NCBI GenBank assembly: GCA_013433145.1
Contig: CM024191.1
Span: forward strand, 3,550,501-3,614,500
Reading direction: 5' to 3'
DNA length: 64,000 nt
From: Ascaris suum
Lineage: Eukaryota; Nematoda; Chromadorea; Rhabditida; Ascarididae
The notes under the pieces: generated by a model
What the model saw: only the letters and a program-made list of their open reading frames with translations
Told to the model about the DNA's origin: nothing
The model's database searches: none
In this document: positions 1 to 12,580 of the stretch, piece after piece
How the letters are laid out: each line of letters starts with the position of its first letter
How positions within the stretch are numbered: position 1 is the stretch's first letter
Translations under genes and position numbers: made by a program

Positions 1-3000
1 AAAGGATATTTTTTAATTCTTATAAAATTTAAAAGGTTTATTTATTTTTGAATCAAAAATTAAACGAAAATATTTATTTATTTCGATAAATCCACTTTTG
101 CTAAGAAAAAATGATGAAATATTTTATGAGCACAAAAGTAGAAAACTTTCAAACGATTAGAGATATTTCTTTCAAATTTATAAAAAAAGGGAATTCTTTT
201 CAACTATAATAATATGATGATATATGAAATATTATAATTGCATAGAAAAGTTGCACTAAATTGATAAAGATAAGCAGTATTTCATTTGTTTTCCAATCAA
301 TGTAAATGGTTATATCAACTTCAACAGTTACTAAACGAAAGCACCCCAACGAGAATTGCTTTTAATGGCTGCACAAGAAGTCAGATTGAAGTAAATCGTA
401 AGCATCGCAATTATACACGACTGTGGTGAACCAGATTTGCAAAGCGTTTCACCAAAATTGCACGATCCGGCGTTGCACTCTTCAACGCCAGGTTACATCT
501 ACGAACAAAACTCCAATCGAAGATGTAACCTAAATGATTGAATGTTTTCTAATGGTGATGCTCCAGAATCGATATCTTTTCCGCGAAGAATTAAAGTAAG
601 AAGTGATTTCAAGGAAACAACTATAAATGATAGGAAGTTTAAGCGATTAAATGAAATTCTTTGCTCCAATAATAGAGATATAACGAAACTTAAATCATTC
701 AATAAAGTGTTCAAATTTCTAAATTAATCATTTTTGAAAGCATTTTACTCACTTTTCGGAGCATCTGCATTGCTTATCTGCTTTGTCAGCTTATTTCCCA
801 GACGGAATCCAGCTTCATCGCAATCATGAATTTTGATGTGTCGCTATGAAGATTAAATGTTATTGGCTATTTCAGAGTTTTCTGCGTTATTCATTCGTTC
901 AATTCTATTTCCTCACAAATTATTTAAACAAATTTTGAATGATCGATAAATATTTGTTTAATTAAAAAGTGAAAGAGGCTGAAAAATATTTTACAGCACT
1001 GAAAATTCCGTAGAGAAATTAAAGTTGAGTATAGAGATGGGCGGATTATTATGTGCAATGATTCACATCACGAATAGAAGACACAATGAAAAATCAAAGA
1101 TTGTCACATTAGATAATACGCGCTCAATTTGACAGGCTCCCGTTAATTTCGGTTTTGCTGCATGAGATTAAATACGACACGTACATATCACCACTCTCAC
1201 TATAGCGAATAAAAATAGTTCAAGAATGTGCATTAACTGTTCACGAATATTACGGGTCAACTATAGTCTCTCGCATTAATTTACTCACCAGTCCCTTAAA
1301 TTATAACGAAGCCGATTGGGGAGGGGAGGGGGAGGGGAAGGAGAAAAACTTTTAAGTAGGTACGCTTAGCTTCTGATATATACATGACGACATCAAGCAC
1401 ATATGGGGTGCTCAATCTACTGGATTATATGCGTGATAGCTAATATTGTTTGCTGCATAACAGGCGAAATATTAGATGAATAACTTTTATAAGTGTATTT
1501 TTCTTAACTTGCAAAGCATATTGGGATCTTACGTCTGTGCGTATGTGTGCGCAGCCGTGTGAAAGTATTTCCATTTGAACGCTGAAAAGCACTGACGCTA
1601 GTTTAGAAAAATTTGTGGATAAGCTGCCAATAGGGAAACGTCGCGCCGACTTTTAAGTTGATCTATCAACGTTTAAAGAATATGAAGACATTTAAATATG
1701 CCAAAAGCTTACAACTGGTCGGTCGGTCCAAAAGCTGGATAAAAACGAAACTTTTGTTGGACATTTGCACAAGAGGGCAATTCGATAAAATTACGAGTAC
1801 ATCATGCTAAATGGTAGCATATTTCTTGGCAAATTATGAAACTAGTTGACACATTGTCAGAAACTGTAAAAGTGCGTATTGTGGCAGCTTTCGTGAAGCG
1901 TTTTCTCGCTTTTTTAATGAAAATAATGCGAAGCTAGTTCGCAGCTAATATCTGCTCATTCCTTAGCTGGATGGCGGAATTAGCCACACTGATCGCAAAT
2001 GAGGCACTATCCTAATAATTTCTAAGTTGATAGGCGAATACCTTAAAGGCTTATGGTTTTCGTCAGAGAAATCGCAATTTTGAAAGAAAATAGCTAATTT
2101 TCCACAAAAAAGAAAAAACGCGATCGTTTCGTGCAATTTTTCAAAGGACTATCAACTCGTCACCATTTGTCTACGGAAGGTCGAGCAGCGTGACGACTTC
2201 CTGAAACAACTACTCCTGAGGCAACGAACATTTCCTCCGGTTTTTACACATAAAACCTCAAAATTTGTTGAGGAAATATCACATTCCTTTTGGAAATACA
2301 ACCATAAGCAACCATAGGACCTCTTATGCAGTTGCTAAAGGTCAGACTAAGACATATTTCTAGTATAAGAATGAGCTAGAATCATCTGATGCTGTAAAAC
2401 ACATTTGAGAGCAAAAGGTTGAAGAGATAGTGAAAAAAAAAAGCGGAAAATTTCTTTCGACATAAGTGTAAAAGCAGCAAATGACTGTGCTACATAGCGG
2501 CCTTAGCTCGCAATTTTTTTTTTTTTTAATGGAAGAATTTCGCGTATAAACGCTAGCAACAGATAAGATATTAGATAGATCCGCATTTACTGTGTGCAGT
2601 ACTATAAACTATGTACTGTATATGGAAATTCACATATTGATGTCTATCGTGGATTATGGCCCTTCGATTCTTCATCCTTGCCTCATAGGAAAACACCTCA
2701 ATCACTACGTTCGCTCTTCGTTGTGCATACCTATTACCTTTGTCCATAGAGCATTTTTTTTTTTGAACTTATCACATTTCACCGATACAAAGTGAAGAGC
2801 ACTACAATTGAGACTGACCTTGAAAAAGTAATTCTTATTCTACACTGCAGAGATTGTTGGACCAGCCTGCGCTAAGGCGTAGTTTAGCGCCACGTCGGTC
2901 GCGATCTCAAATATGGAACACTGATCTCTTAAATCTTGTAAATAAGCAGTGCTGTTGGGTAGAGATCTGTGTCATGCACATGCCATCCGGGGAGGGAGAG

Positions 3001-6000
3001 GGGAGGAATGACAATGTTCGCCTCGATAGCAAAGTTATTGCAGTTCGTCGCCATTACAAGGTATATTGGTAGCGGAGGCTTGCAAAGGGTGGACTGTCAG
3101 CCCTTCTTTGTGTTGGAGAGAAATCGAGGACGGGATAAAAAAACAATCGAGGTATCCTAGACGGTTTTAGACTCCTATGCACAGTTGTTTGTGACGAATA
3201 CAAACTTCACATTCCTCTTTCTGGTGCCTTCTATTGTGGAATGCTATTTAAATTTGGTGCGTTCGTGCTATAACGTTGATTACCACATCGGACATCAAAA
3301 ATGTTCGGCATGTTTTAACGAATGCATCGCCGAAAAAAGGATATCTTTACGATAGATATAAAGGAGGAAAACTTGTATATATGACGAGCCTAGAAGTGAT
3401 ATATATCCCTTTAGCGTGTGCAATCCCCAACGCTCGGTTTAGCAATATTTCTCGATGGTCGCCTCTTGAAAACGCTTTCGCGGCATTCTTCACCATTATT
3501 CGTTGAAGCGCGCTATTCCATAGCCATAAAATGTGCCAACCTGCTGGCAATAAATTTGTGAACGGCATTTTTTTTATTTTGCAATAAGGAAAGCATACAG
3601 GTGTATGTTTAAAATCCACAAAAAAAGAGACTAAAGAAATGACTATCACATAAAAATGCAATAACTTTGAGTTATATAAATAACTAAAACGTCATGTATT
3701 GTATACATTGGAGAGAAAAAATTGCTCCAAATACCTCTTAAAAATGAAAAATTATCGCCCACTACCACGTCAGAAGAATGTTCCAAAAAAGAACGACATG
3801 AAAAAGAAAAGAATTAAATACGTGTCTTTTCTCCTTGCTAATTTCCTCTTGAACTGGTTGAGCACATTGAAAAGGCTGCAAAAGAGAAAATCCTGTGGAA
3901 ATGGATTTCTCGAAGCAAAGATATGGAACAAGATGAGCTTTCTAGGGTTATCTCACTGTCGAAAATTTCATACACAATCTAACTGAAATTTCGAAGAAGG
4001 TAATCTGCAACTCGTTCACTTCTACCACTCGTTGATCTTCTCCCCACAAGACATCTACAAAATGATTACGCGAACTCAAAAAAACATCCACGTCCTTCAT
4101 CACCTCCTTCGCCAGAAGATGTATACCGAGCAAATGCGAAGGACATTCAAACAATAAGGTAAGACGGAGAAGGAAATGCACTTTCTGACCGATGCATAAA
4201 GCTATCAAAGCTGTTAGAGTCAATAGCCCTCTATATTTTTATGTCATCGGCGTATAATCCGCAGTATGTCACTTAATTCTCCAGACAATCACTGCAACGG
4301 CGAAAAACAGCTCTAACGCACCCCACTCAGGACGGTATGAAAAGGGGAGAAAGCATTTAGGATTTTCATTCACAAACCTTCACCCATAACAAAAGCCTCT
4401 GAGTCAAGCTGAGCCGGCGCCACCTACCACACTGGCATAAGCTTAATCAACAGTTTCTGATGGATACTTCCATCACTCTTGTTTTGCAATTCTCGTCTTC
4501 CTCCTTTTTACAGAACTACCTTTATTATCCAACTGATGAAAAAACTGATGAAAAAAAAACATGAAAAACATTTAACACCTATAGGGCAATTGATCTCACT
4601 TTGGTGGTTGTGCAAAGTACCACGACAGATCTACTTTCGCATCAACTCTTATAAAAATAGCGAGAGAGAGGTTGCTCCACGATGTTTCAATTGGCTGCCT
4701 GCCTCATCGAGCAAATAAACACCGCTGCGAGAGGATTCAAATCCAGGCTGTTTGTGCTGACTATCTCAAAGTTTTGTGACGCAGTGAGTAATAAAAAGCG
4801 GTCGCTTAAACTGAAAGACTAAGGATTTGCTTGCTTGATAATGAAAGAGACAGTGCTTCCTCTTTCGTCGTTCATTCAAGGCAAGGATCAACGATGTTCG
4901 TATCCATGTTCTCGATTAGTCATCAATGGATTCCCACAAACACATATTAAGAGCATACTTTTCTGTTGTAGATATCCATAATGCGTGCGCTGGCTAGAAC
5001 AATGTATCACGCTGTTTGCGGAAGAACTCAACACCCACTGCCTCCTGTTCGACTTCGTGACTTTCACATGTTGCCGGGCTACCTAGAAGTTTTGCTTCAA
5101 TGTTCTCGAAATCGCATCCACACATTTCTCATAAAAACGCTCCCTATTTCGTGATAATTGCAGACCATGCGAGCTCTTTGCGGCTATAATGGAAAGCTAC
5201 TGCCGCTATCCGATGGCAACTTTCATATCTATGCGAAAGCATTTTGATAGTCGCTTGATGAAATAATCTGCGATCAAAGCGTAAAGATACGTCGTGACCC
5301 GTGATCGCACCTGCACTGTTCCGAAAAGCTTGCCAGGCGCTTCAATGTAGTCAATAGTATCCTATGTGCATTACAACAGCACTATGTTAACAATCATCGT
5401 CACTATATATTAACATCCGAATTTACAGCACTATGTGCAGACCTACCCATCCCACAGTACTTTGCACATTCAGATAGCGATGAATATCTACGAAAGTCTT
5501 GACTCAGATGGTCGTTCATCAGCTTCTCTTAGAAATAATTAATCATAATTATGCTACCCGCTTCCAAACTGTCGAGTCCCTGGAATATCATTAGGTAGTT
5601 TCGATCTGGCCTTTTAACAAAAACTACCAACAAGTTTTGAGACATTATTTCCGAAAGTCCTTTTCAACTTGCGCTATCCCTCCCTTACCTTCCCCGTCCG
5701 TTCACCCGCTATTTACAGTTCGCGCCAAAAACCCACCCGATAAACAACGTTCTCAGTATTTCATTTCATTCATTTCAAAGTCAATCGGATTTGGAACGTT
5801 GCTCCTCAAAATTTTGCCTACATAAAAAAGAAGTTTAGACACAGAACCTCTTGCCCTTCCTAACGCAACCGGGAAGACCTAACCTGTACTCTACTGTGAT
5901 TTTGTGAATATCGTCCTGTGGGGGTTCTATTTCACTACCATCTTCGCGCCCCTTTTTGAAGCTTTGCTGCTATATTTAAGGTTTATATTTAAATGATAAC

Positions 6001-9000
6001 TACTACTTATCTATAAGAGGCGGATTCAAGGCAGAATACGATAGCACGGGACCCAAGATTGACGTGCCTCAGCATTCAGTGTTTGAATTTTCAGCAGATT
6101 TTCAGCCTCCTAGCAACATTCTGGACCGCGAGGCAAAAATGTCAAGAGAAAGCGTTACGCACCAATAAGCCCTCCCGGCTCACAGAGCGCATAACCCTGC
6201 TATAGCTAAGAGCGGCACCTTTTTGGAGATGTCCAAATTTTTTTTTTTAACGTTTCGTCATCCTCCATTTCATCCCCTTCATCCTCCATTTCACCTCCCC
6301 TTTCCTCCACTCCGCTTAAAACACTCTGTTCCACATACATGCAAAATTTGTTTGAACAAGGAATTTAAAGCAAGAAAAAGGCAATGCATCATTGGCAAAT
6401 GTAGCGTTATTAAATGTTATCCAAACAAGCCTTTTAAAGCAACAGCAAAAGCTTTCAGTAAAAAAGGTATCGACGACAATCCAAAGTCACATAAAATCAC
6501 AGCAAACATCCATCGTAGTTAAAAGTTAACATCACATCTAATCATATAATCGTAATAGCAATCCATCAACTCTCATATAAAGCACTGCAACGAAAAGCTT
6601 ACCAAATGCATAAATTCTTTCAATGCACGCATACACCTCTGCGACAACAAATGAATACAACCTTAATTAAGCTCATAACGTATCCCAATGTTCATCGAAT
6701 GGTTCTGCAGATTCAGGCAACATCCATCAACTACCTCAGCTCCCACCAACTTTCTCCCTATCAATTGTGAATTAGACTCCGGTGATGGCTTATAAGGTAA
6801 GGGGGAATGAGCATGGAACAAAGCACAGAATCCTATGAACTCAGAACTGAAATTAAGGCAAATCAAGGCAATATTCATGCGAGAGAGACACAGCATTTTC
6901 GAACGTTGTATCTAAACACCTGCCGAGTTACTACAGAGTACGAGAGTGCAGGAGGTGTTCTGCTATAATTGAACACATTTTTAGCAACACGATGCACGCC
7001 ACATTCTATGCCCCTCTAAATATGAGCTCAATAGCTGAAAGTATCATTTTCTAATTCATGCTTTTTATGGAAGATTTCACGCTCAAAGCCCATGCACATT
7101 CAAATACTTTCTTGACGTTCACTATATCGCAATCTAGACCACTGGAGTGAATAAAGTGCTGAGAGTAAGCTGCCCAAGTTTCTCCGCAATATTTCGACAT
7201 CTGTGTTAGAAAATATTCCGAAACGGGTCATTTACTGCTGTCCGCTTTTCACAAATAGAGAAGGGTAACCAAACAAGCTGATACAATTCATGCTTTCGCA
7301 TTCCATTCACCTGTCCATCCAATTTTGCCACTGATCGATGAAAAATAAATGTGTTGTAACGTCTTCGTATGTTATTCATTCAAGGGATCATAAAAATCTA
7401 CGAAACAGTGATCATTTTGTTACCCGACCGCTGCAAAATACCTAAAATACCTCTTTATACATCTGTAGTCGTTCTTGACAAGAGGATATACAGACAGGAA
7501 GATATACGTGGACACGCAATGACACGACTTTGCTACAAGGTGTATTGCTAATGCAGGTCTATAAATTGCGCAGAAACAGATAAGTAACAAATTGTGAAAA
7601 TCAAGTAACACTGTTTCAAGTTTTGCCCACTACTGTCCAGAAGATATACCTAGACTTCCACCGGTGCTACGACAAGAACCGAGAAAGTGCGAACAACTGA
7701 CGGCAGAAATTTAGTGTGGCTGATAGTAAGTGGGGGAAGGAAAATTTACGGCAATGGATACCATTTGAGGGGCATTAATCACTCTAGGAAACAGCAACTA
7801 CGAGCAAAATATTGAGGCGAAAAAGAAATGCCCCTATGAGGGACAAGCACGACCTTGTAAACAACTCCCTCTTGGGCGCCAAATGTGTCCTGATTGGTGG
7901 ACAGGTCAGAGTTAGCTGTTACCTTCGACATTTAAGGAGGAGAATTGCATCAGACAGCAAACACACCTAGAGAATATTGAAAAATTTGCAAATAAACATT
8001 GAACTGACTTAAGAACTTGGAAATTTCAAAGAGAAATCAACAACATTAAGGAGCAACTAAGGTTTCATTCGCCGGGCACTGAAATAAAACTATTTCTAGC
8101 AATGATGTCTTCTCCTCCCTCATCTAGTTGCAACGTTAATGAATAAAAAACTTGCTGGCAACATACCATTTAAAGAAGGATAAATTTCCATAAAAGTAAT
8201 GAACCGCAAAATAAAGATTGAATGAAAGGATCGATCTATTTCGATAAAAAGCTATCCAAAATCTTCTAAATAATAGAGCGTAAACGGCTGGAAACGATGT
8301 AGAAGTCGACCAAACTCCATCCCAGGAGGAAATCGAGAATAAAAGCGATCGTCCGAAAAGCTCACTCCAATCAACTACAATATACACAATGTTGAAATAA
8401 GCACATTCAACGGTAATCTATTTCGAGAGAGGAAATTCACGAATCGAATATTTCAGCTCTCTATTCCCATTAAGTATCCTCCAAATCGTCCTTAAACAAC
8501 TGCCTACTTTCAAGGGTGAAATCACCAAATTTCTCAATTACATCAACAAACAACTATTTACATTCAAAGCAATGATCATCGAATTCCTCATTCACGAGAA
8601 AATTAACGTAGTATAACGGCATGAAATTATGTATGCAAATATTCACGCAATATCGCAAACGCAAACAAAGGGAAACGAACGTTCACGTTAGCTCTTCTGG
8701 GCATTTTGCTCCAATGAGCTCCCAAAATTTGGGCTCATTTCACTCACTTCAGAAACCATTTCGCTCTTCCCAGCTTATGCATTTGCTTCTCTTCAGCTCG
8801 AATAGATCGTCTTCTTTGCTCGCCTTACCATTCCGGGCTCCTTTCAAGAGGCAAAATCAACTGTAAATCCAACACGTGAAAATATTAACATTCATCTCAG
8901 TTTTGCACTTTAGACGTAAGACTCTCCAATATTCGAAAAATTACTCGAATCACACAGTCCTCCCTCCAAGAGAAATATTACTGAACAGCCTATGCATTTC

Positions 9001-10585
9001 TGAGCGGAGAATTGAACAGGGAAGGGAGGGGGATGGGAACGAATGCGGTTAAAATTCTTGTTCGATTTTTTCTACAAATGTAGGTTTATCTGGGTCGTAA
9101 TTCTACGTTTCGAAGCAATTCGTTGGCCATCCCATCCTTGGCTGCAAGACATAATGCAAATAAGAGCAAAAATTTGGACAGTTAAAGGACTTTCGTGTAG
9201 AAATTTTGCTCTAGATAGGGAAGCGAGATTACTTCATATGCGATTCCTGTGATGGTGAAGACATCTGTAATAATATGAATGACAAATACTGTCTCTTGGT
9301 TTAATGACTGCAGAAAGTGTAGTCTTTTCAATTAAAGTCCGTCATTTTCTAAAACGGTTTACACAAACAGACTCATCACCTAGCAAGAATCTCGTGTTCA
9401 GCAAATGAACTTCTCCATGAAACTATGCTTAGGAATTAAAGAAGGGTGGGAGGGGGGGGGGGGAGTGGGGAGACGAAAAAAGTCGTCTCTAAAAAACATC
9501 GAGTTACTGAAGTTTAAAAATACATCAAATTTGGTGCGGTTCCTCCCACAAATTGCTCCGAACAATTCATCTCTTGCACTTTGCAAAAAATTTTGATGTT
9601 TGCACTTTCGGTTTACCACCAGAATAGAAAATACTTTTTTGGGCGATCTGAAGCTACCATTCGGATGTTTATTTCAGTTAGACAACGCTCCAGCTGTGTT
9701 CTACTTATCGTTGAACAATTTAGGTTGTGCTTAGATAAGGTTACCTTCACCCCTACAAAGAACTCGTCACGTCATTACCTCAGAGGTGCTATACCTATTT
9801 TTCGCTTCTTCTTCCTCCGCCACTCCTCCCCCTCCAAAAACGATTAAGGAACTAACTTTCCGCTCGCATTCCAGTTCCAGTTGAATATTGTGAGAAATTA
9901 TGGCTATCCATTACTGCTGCTGTGTTTTCTGAAGAGGGATAAGAGAATGGGGAGGGGGATGGGGGGGACATCTTTTAATACGTTGATGTATCCCAACTGC
10001 ACAATGGCAGCCCACCTAACACCCGATTTAGAAATATGAAGCACAAAAATGAGAGAAATCCACTTCATTAACGTGGTCCCTTCGAAACGACGAGGTATTT
10101 TCCCATTCTATTTTGCAATCTACAGTTTTGTAATTCATATTCTTTTAAGCGAGACTAAACTTATTTATAATCATTTAATATACTCAATTAATTATGGGAT
10201 GAGTGTTAAACACTTAATCGAAATCCTACAAGCAAATAGAAATATTGCAAAATTTGCATAAAGAAACTGTTTCAGAACTCACCAACGATATATCTAAACT
10301 CTTTCCATCGTGACAGTCGAAATTGAAATCGTAGTCCAAGAAGAGTTATGAGATATCGATGACCACCACATTGACTCTAAAAATGAAATTCATTTTTGGA
10401 CAGTTTCAAAGAATTATGGGCAACGTAACGAAAGATTAGAGGAGAATAGGAGGACGGAAAAAGAAAAGAGAATAAACCGCTTGTTAGAATTGAGTTGCTT
10501 TCATTGTGTATAAGAAAAAAAAAAAGAAAATACCCTCCGAAAGAAAACGATCTTGAGCGTTCTAACAGTTGATGACGTATAGCAA
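1..10585. other. Long stretch with no supportable gene
   Basis: AT-rich DNA with only short reading frames (under about 105 codons). None has a recognisable domain, and none chains to a neighbour through matched splice sites in a way I could follow. Several polypurine or G-rich tracts occur (about 1319-1345, and a run of 12 G at 9452-9463). Some patches look like decayed repeats, but I could not assign a family. Short exons separated by long introns could be missed here. Confidence 0.5.
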
Positions 10586-11066
10586 ATGGAAAAGCACGCC
10601 GAGGTCCCTTCTATGGTCTCCTCCCCCTCCTCCTCCGATATCCCTTCTATGCTGCAGAAAACTTCAATGCCTTTAAAAGGCCTGCCACAAACATTTTTAC
10701 CGAATCGAAACTTACATGGCCCAGTATGCCCTGGCGCAAGGCTCCGCAGCTCGACCCCCTCTCCGTTACCATTTGGTCATCCCATCAGTATCATTATGGC
10801 ATTCTTCACGGCTATGGCGGATATTTGCAGAAGTGGGGTCTGCACAGTAAAGGCATACGAGTTTCTACCTCAAGTTATTTGGCCTCGTGCAGATGTTTAA
10901 ATCGCGTCTTTGGTGGGAATCGGCCTCTCACATTGTTGGCCTTAAGGATTCATGGAATGAAAAGACAATAGAAAGTTACATTTCGTACAAGCCCCCAGAT
11001 GCCGTGGACATCCATTATGTAAAATTTCATTTAAATCGGTTCAGTGCTCTTTTGAGGAAAGTTTAG
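10586..11066 (+). CDS. Possible two-exon small gene, unrecognised
   Basis: A reading frame opens at ATG 10586 and a second frame runs from ATG 10893 to a TAG at 11064-11066 (57 codons). They can be joined across a 47-nt intron with a GTAAAG donor after the Cys-Thr codons (near 10845) and a GTGCAG acceptor just before 10893, giving about 144 residues. The first part is rich in Ser and Pro, and the second is mixed and basic with several aromatic residues. I recognise no domain. Three overlapping frames stay open here, so this may be chance or the remains of an older gene. It is listed because the intron is well formed and the phases match. Confidence 0.18.
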
Positions 11067-11090
11067 ACTGCCACCCCAACTTTTCTGCAA

Positions 11091-11520
11091 TTAAAGCGTC
11101 ACCTCGCGTTCCCCCACTTTCAGGTGTCCCCCCCTCTCACTCAAAAAAAAAACGTTTGTCACTACGTAGTACGAATACAGATAACGTCCATTGTACAACC
11201 TAAGCAATAGCAACCACCTTCCCGGATGGATTTGAGCTGGTCGAAACTTCATCTTCCACCATGCCTTGGAAGAAGTAATTGAGTTGGCACCGACCCGGTA
11301 TCGTTTGCAATCAACCTGTTCAAAACCCGCTTTAAATAAATAAATTTTAGAACTTAGCAGCGAATGTTTTTTTAAAGATTTCTTGGGCGTGTCGAAGTTG
11401 ATCGAGCAAGCGCGGAATTTCTGAGGGAGGCGGTGCCAAATAAGCATCTTAGGAGAGCGGTTGCCCTGCCGCATGGAATAAACGCCGCGTTGCAGACACC
11501 CAAGTGAGCATTGTAAGGCG
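11091..11520 (-). repeat. Candidate interspersed repeat with a basic 127-codon frame
   Basis: A 127-codon minus-strand frame (11474 to 11091) is rich in Arg, Lys and Ser and has no known domain. Just beyond its start lies a GC-richer patch around 11465-11515. My impression is of a dispersed hookworm or strongyle repeat rather than a gene, because there is no splice structure or family resemblance. A genome self-alignment is needed to confirm that it is multicopy. Confidence 0.25.
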
Positions 11521-12471
11521 AGCGTCGACTGTGTACTTTATTCTAACGTATTTCGCACGTTTCACGTTCAAGTTTCCATGTTCTTTTTTTTTTTTTTCAA
11601 TTTCTTCTCGTCAAATTTTGTTTTAATGCGTTCCCACTTAGCACTTTCTCTTATATCCTCTCATTTCATTTGAATTCCTCTTTTACCTTATTCAGCATAT
11701 TCAGCATTTTTTTTTCAACCATCTTGCTAAGGTGTGTTTATTGTTCTCAAACTGAAATAAACACAAAAATGGAATTTCGTAATTTGAAATGGTCGATGAT
11801 TTATTAGGCATTCGGTGTTTTTTTTTTGCACTTTATCATCGTTTTTTACCGCTTATGTTTATATTATAATTCATAATTAAACGCTTTTCCGGACGTGAAT
11901 GGTGAATCTGTGGTAATCGTATAATTGATTTTGGGCAAAGAAAGATGATTATAATTCCGAAAATCAGTGACCGGAAGAAGTAAATGAGCCAGCTACCATC
12001 GTAAAATCTCACATTCATTTACCTACTATCAACGAGTACCGATATTTTTTAGTTAGTCATCGTTTGCTTGAAAAATCCACAATCCACAATTTGAATTCAA
12101 TACTATCATATTGTAAAATTCTCGATCGTTGTTGTTGATTCTTTTTCTGCTTCGTTTTGTTCGTAGCACTCCACTTGGAATATTTCTAGATCTCATAAAC
12201 GTACATAGAGAAAGTTGAAAAAATACTGCGAATGATCCTCAGCAGTAAAGTTGGAGATGAATTTCGGGACATTTGAATATCGTCCCGAGGTTTCTTTCTA
12301 TGACAAATTTTTAGAAGCATGTTTAAGTAATTTTCTGCTTAATGACAGAAGCTTTTCCTCTCTCTCTTTTCTTTTTCCAAATCCTCAATCATTAAATTTC
12401 ATTAAATTTATCCTCAGAAAGTTTCCTTTGTTACTGTGGAAAAACCTCCCCTCTCAGGAAATTGTGGAAAA

Positions 12472-12484
12472 GTTTTTCTTTCAG
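12472..12484 (+). promoter_or_regulatory. Putative splice acceptor upstream of the elongase ATG
   Basis: The pyrimidine-rich stretch TTTTTCTTTCAG ends at about 12483, 97 nt before the chosen ATG. It is a strong nematode 3' splice consensus and could take either a spliced leader or an upstream cis exon. It marks the probable 5' end of the first coding exon of the elongase. Confidence 0.45.
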
Positions 12485-12580
12485 GACATTTGTGAATTCC
12501 GCCATTATTACAACGTCAGTATACGACATTTGCAAGGCATCTTAGCCGATACGTTAATTGTCACATCCGTATTACTGAAT

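Noticed and set aside
1600..2400. Possible mariner-like or other transposon remnant
   Set aside because: Some phrases looked transposase-like in a broken frame, but no DD(E/D) motif or terminal repeat could be found.
4725..4760. A tRNA-like B-box phrase (ATTCAAATCC)
   Set aside because: No matching A-box or cloverleaf stems at the right distance.
12251..12580. Upstream part of the long open frame before the elongase start, as a longer N-terminus
   Set aside because: The frame is open but contains a strong splice acceptor at about 12483, and its sequence has no resemblance to ELO N-termini. The 292-residue model already has normal length.
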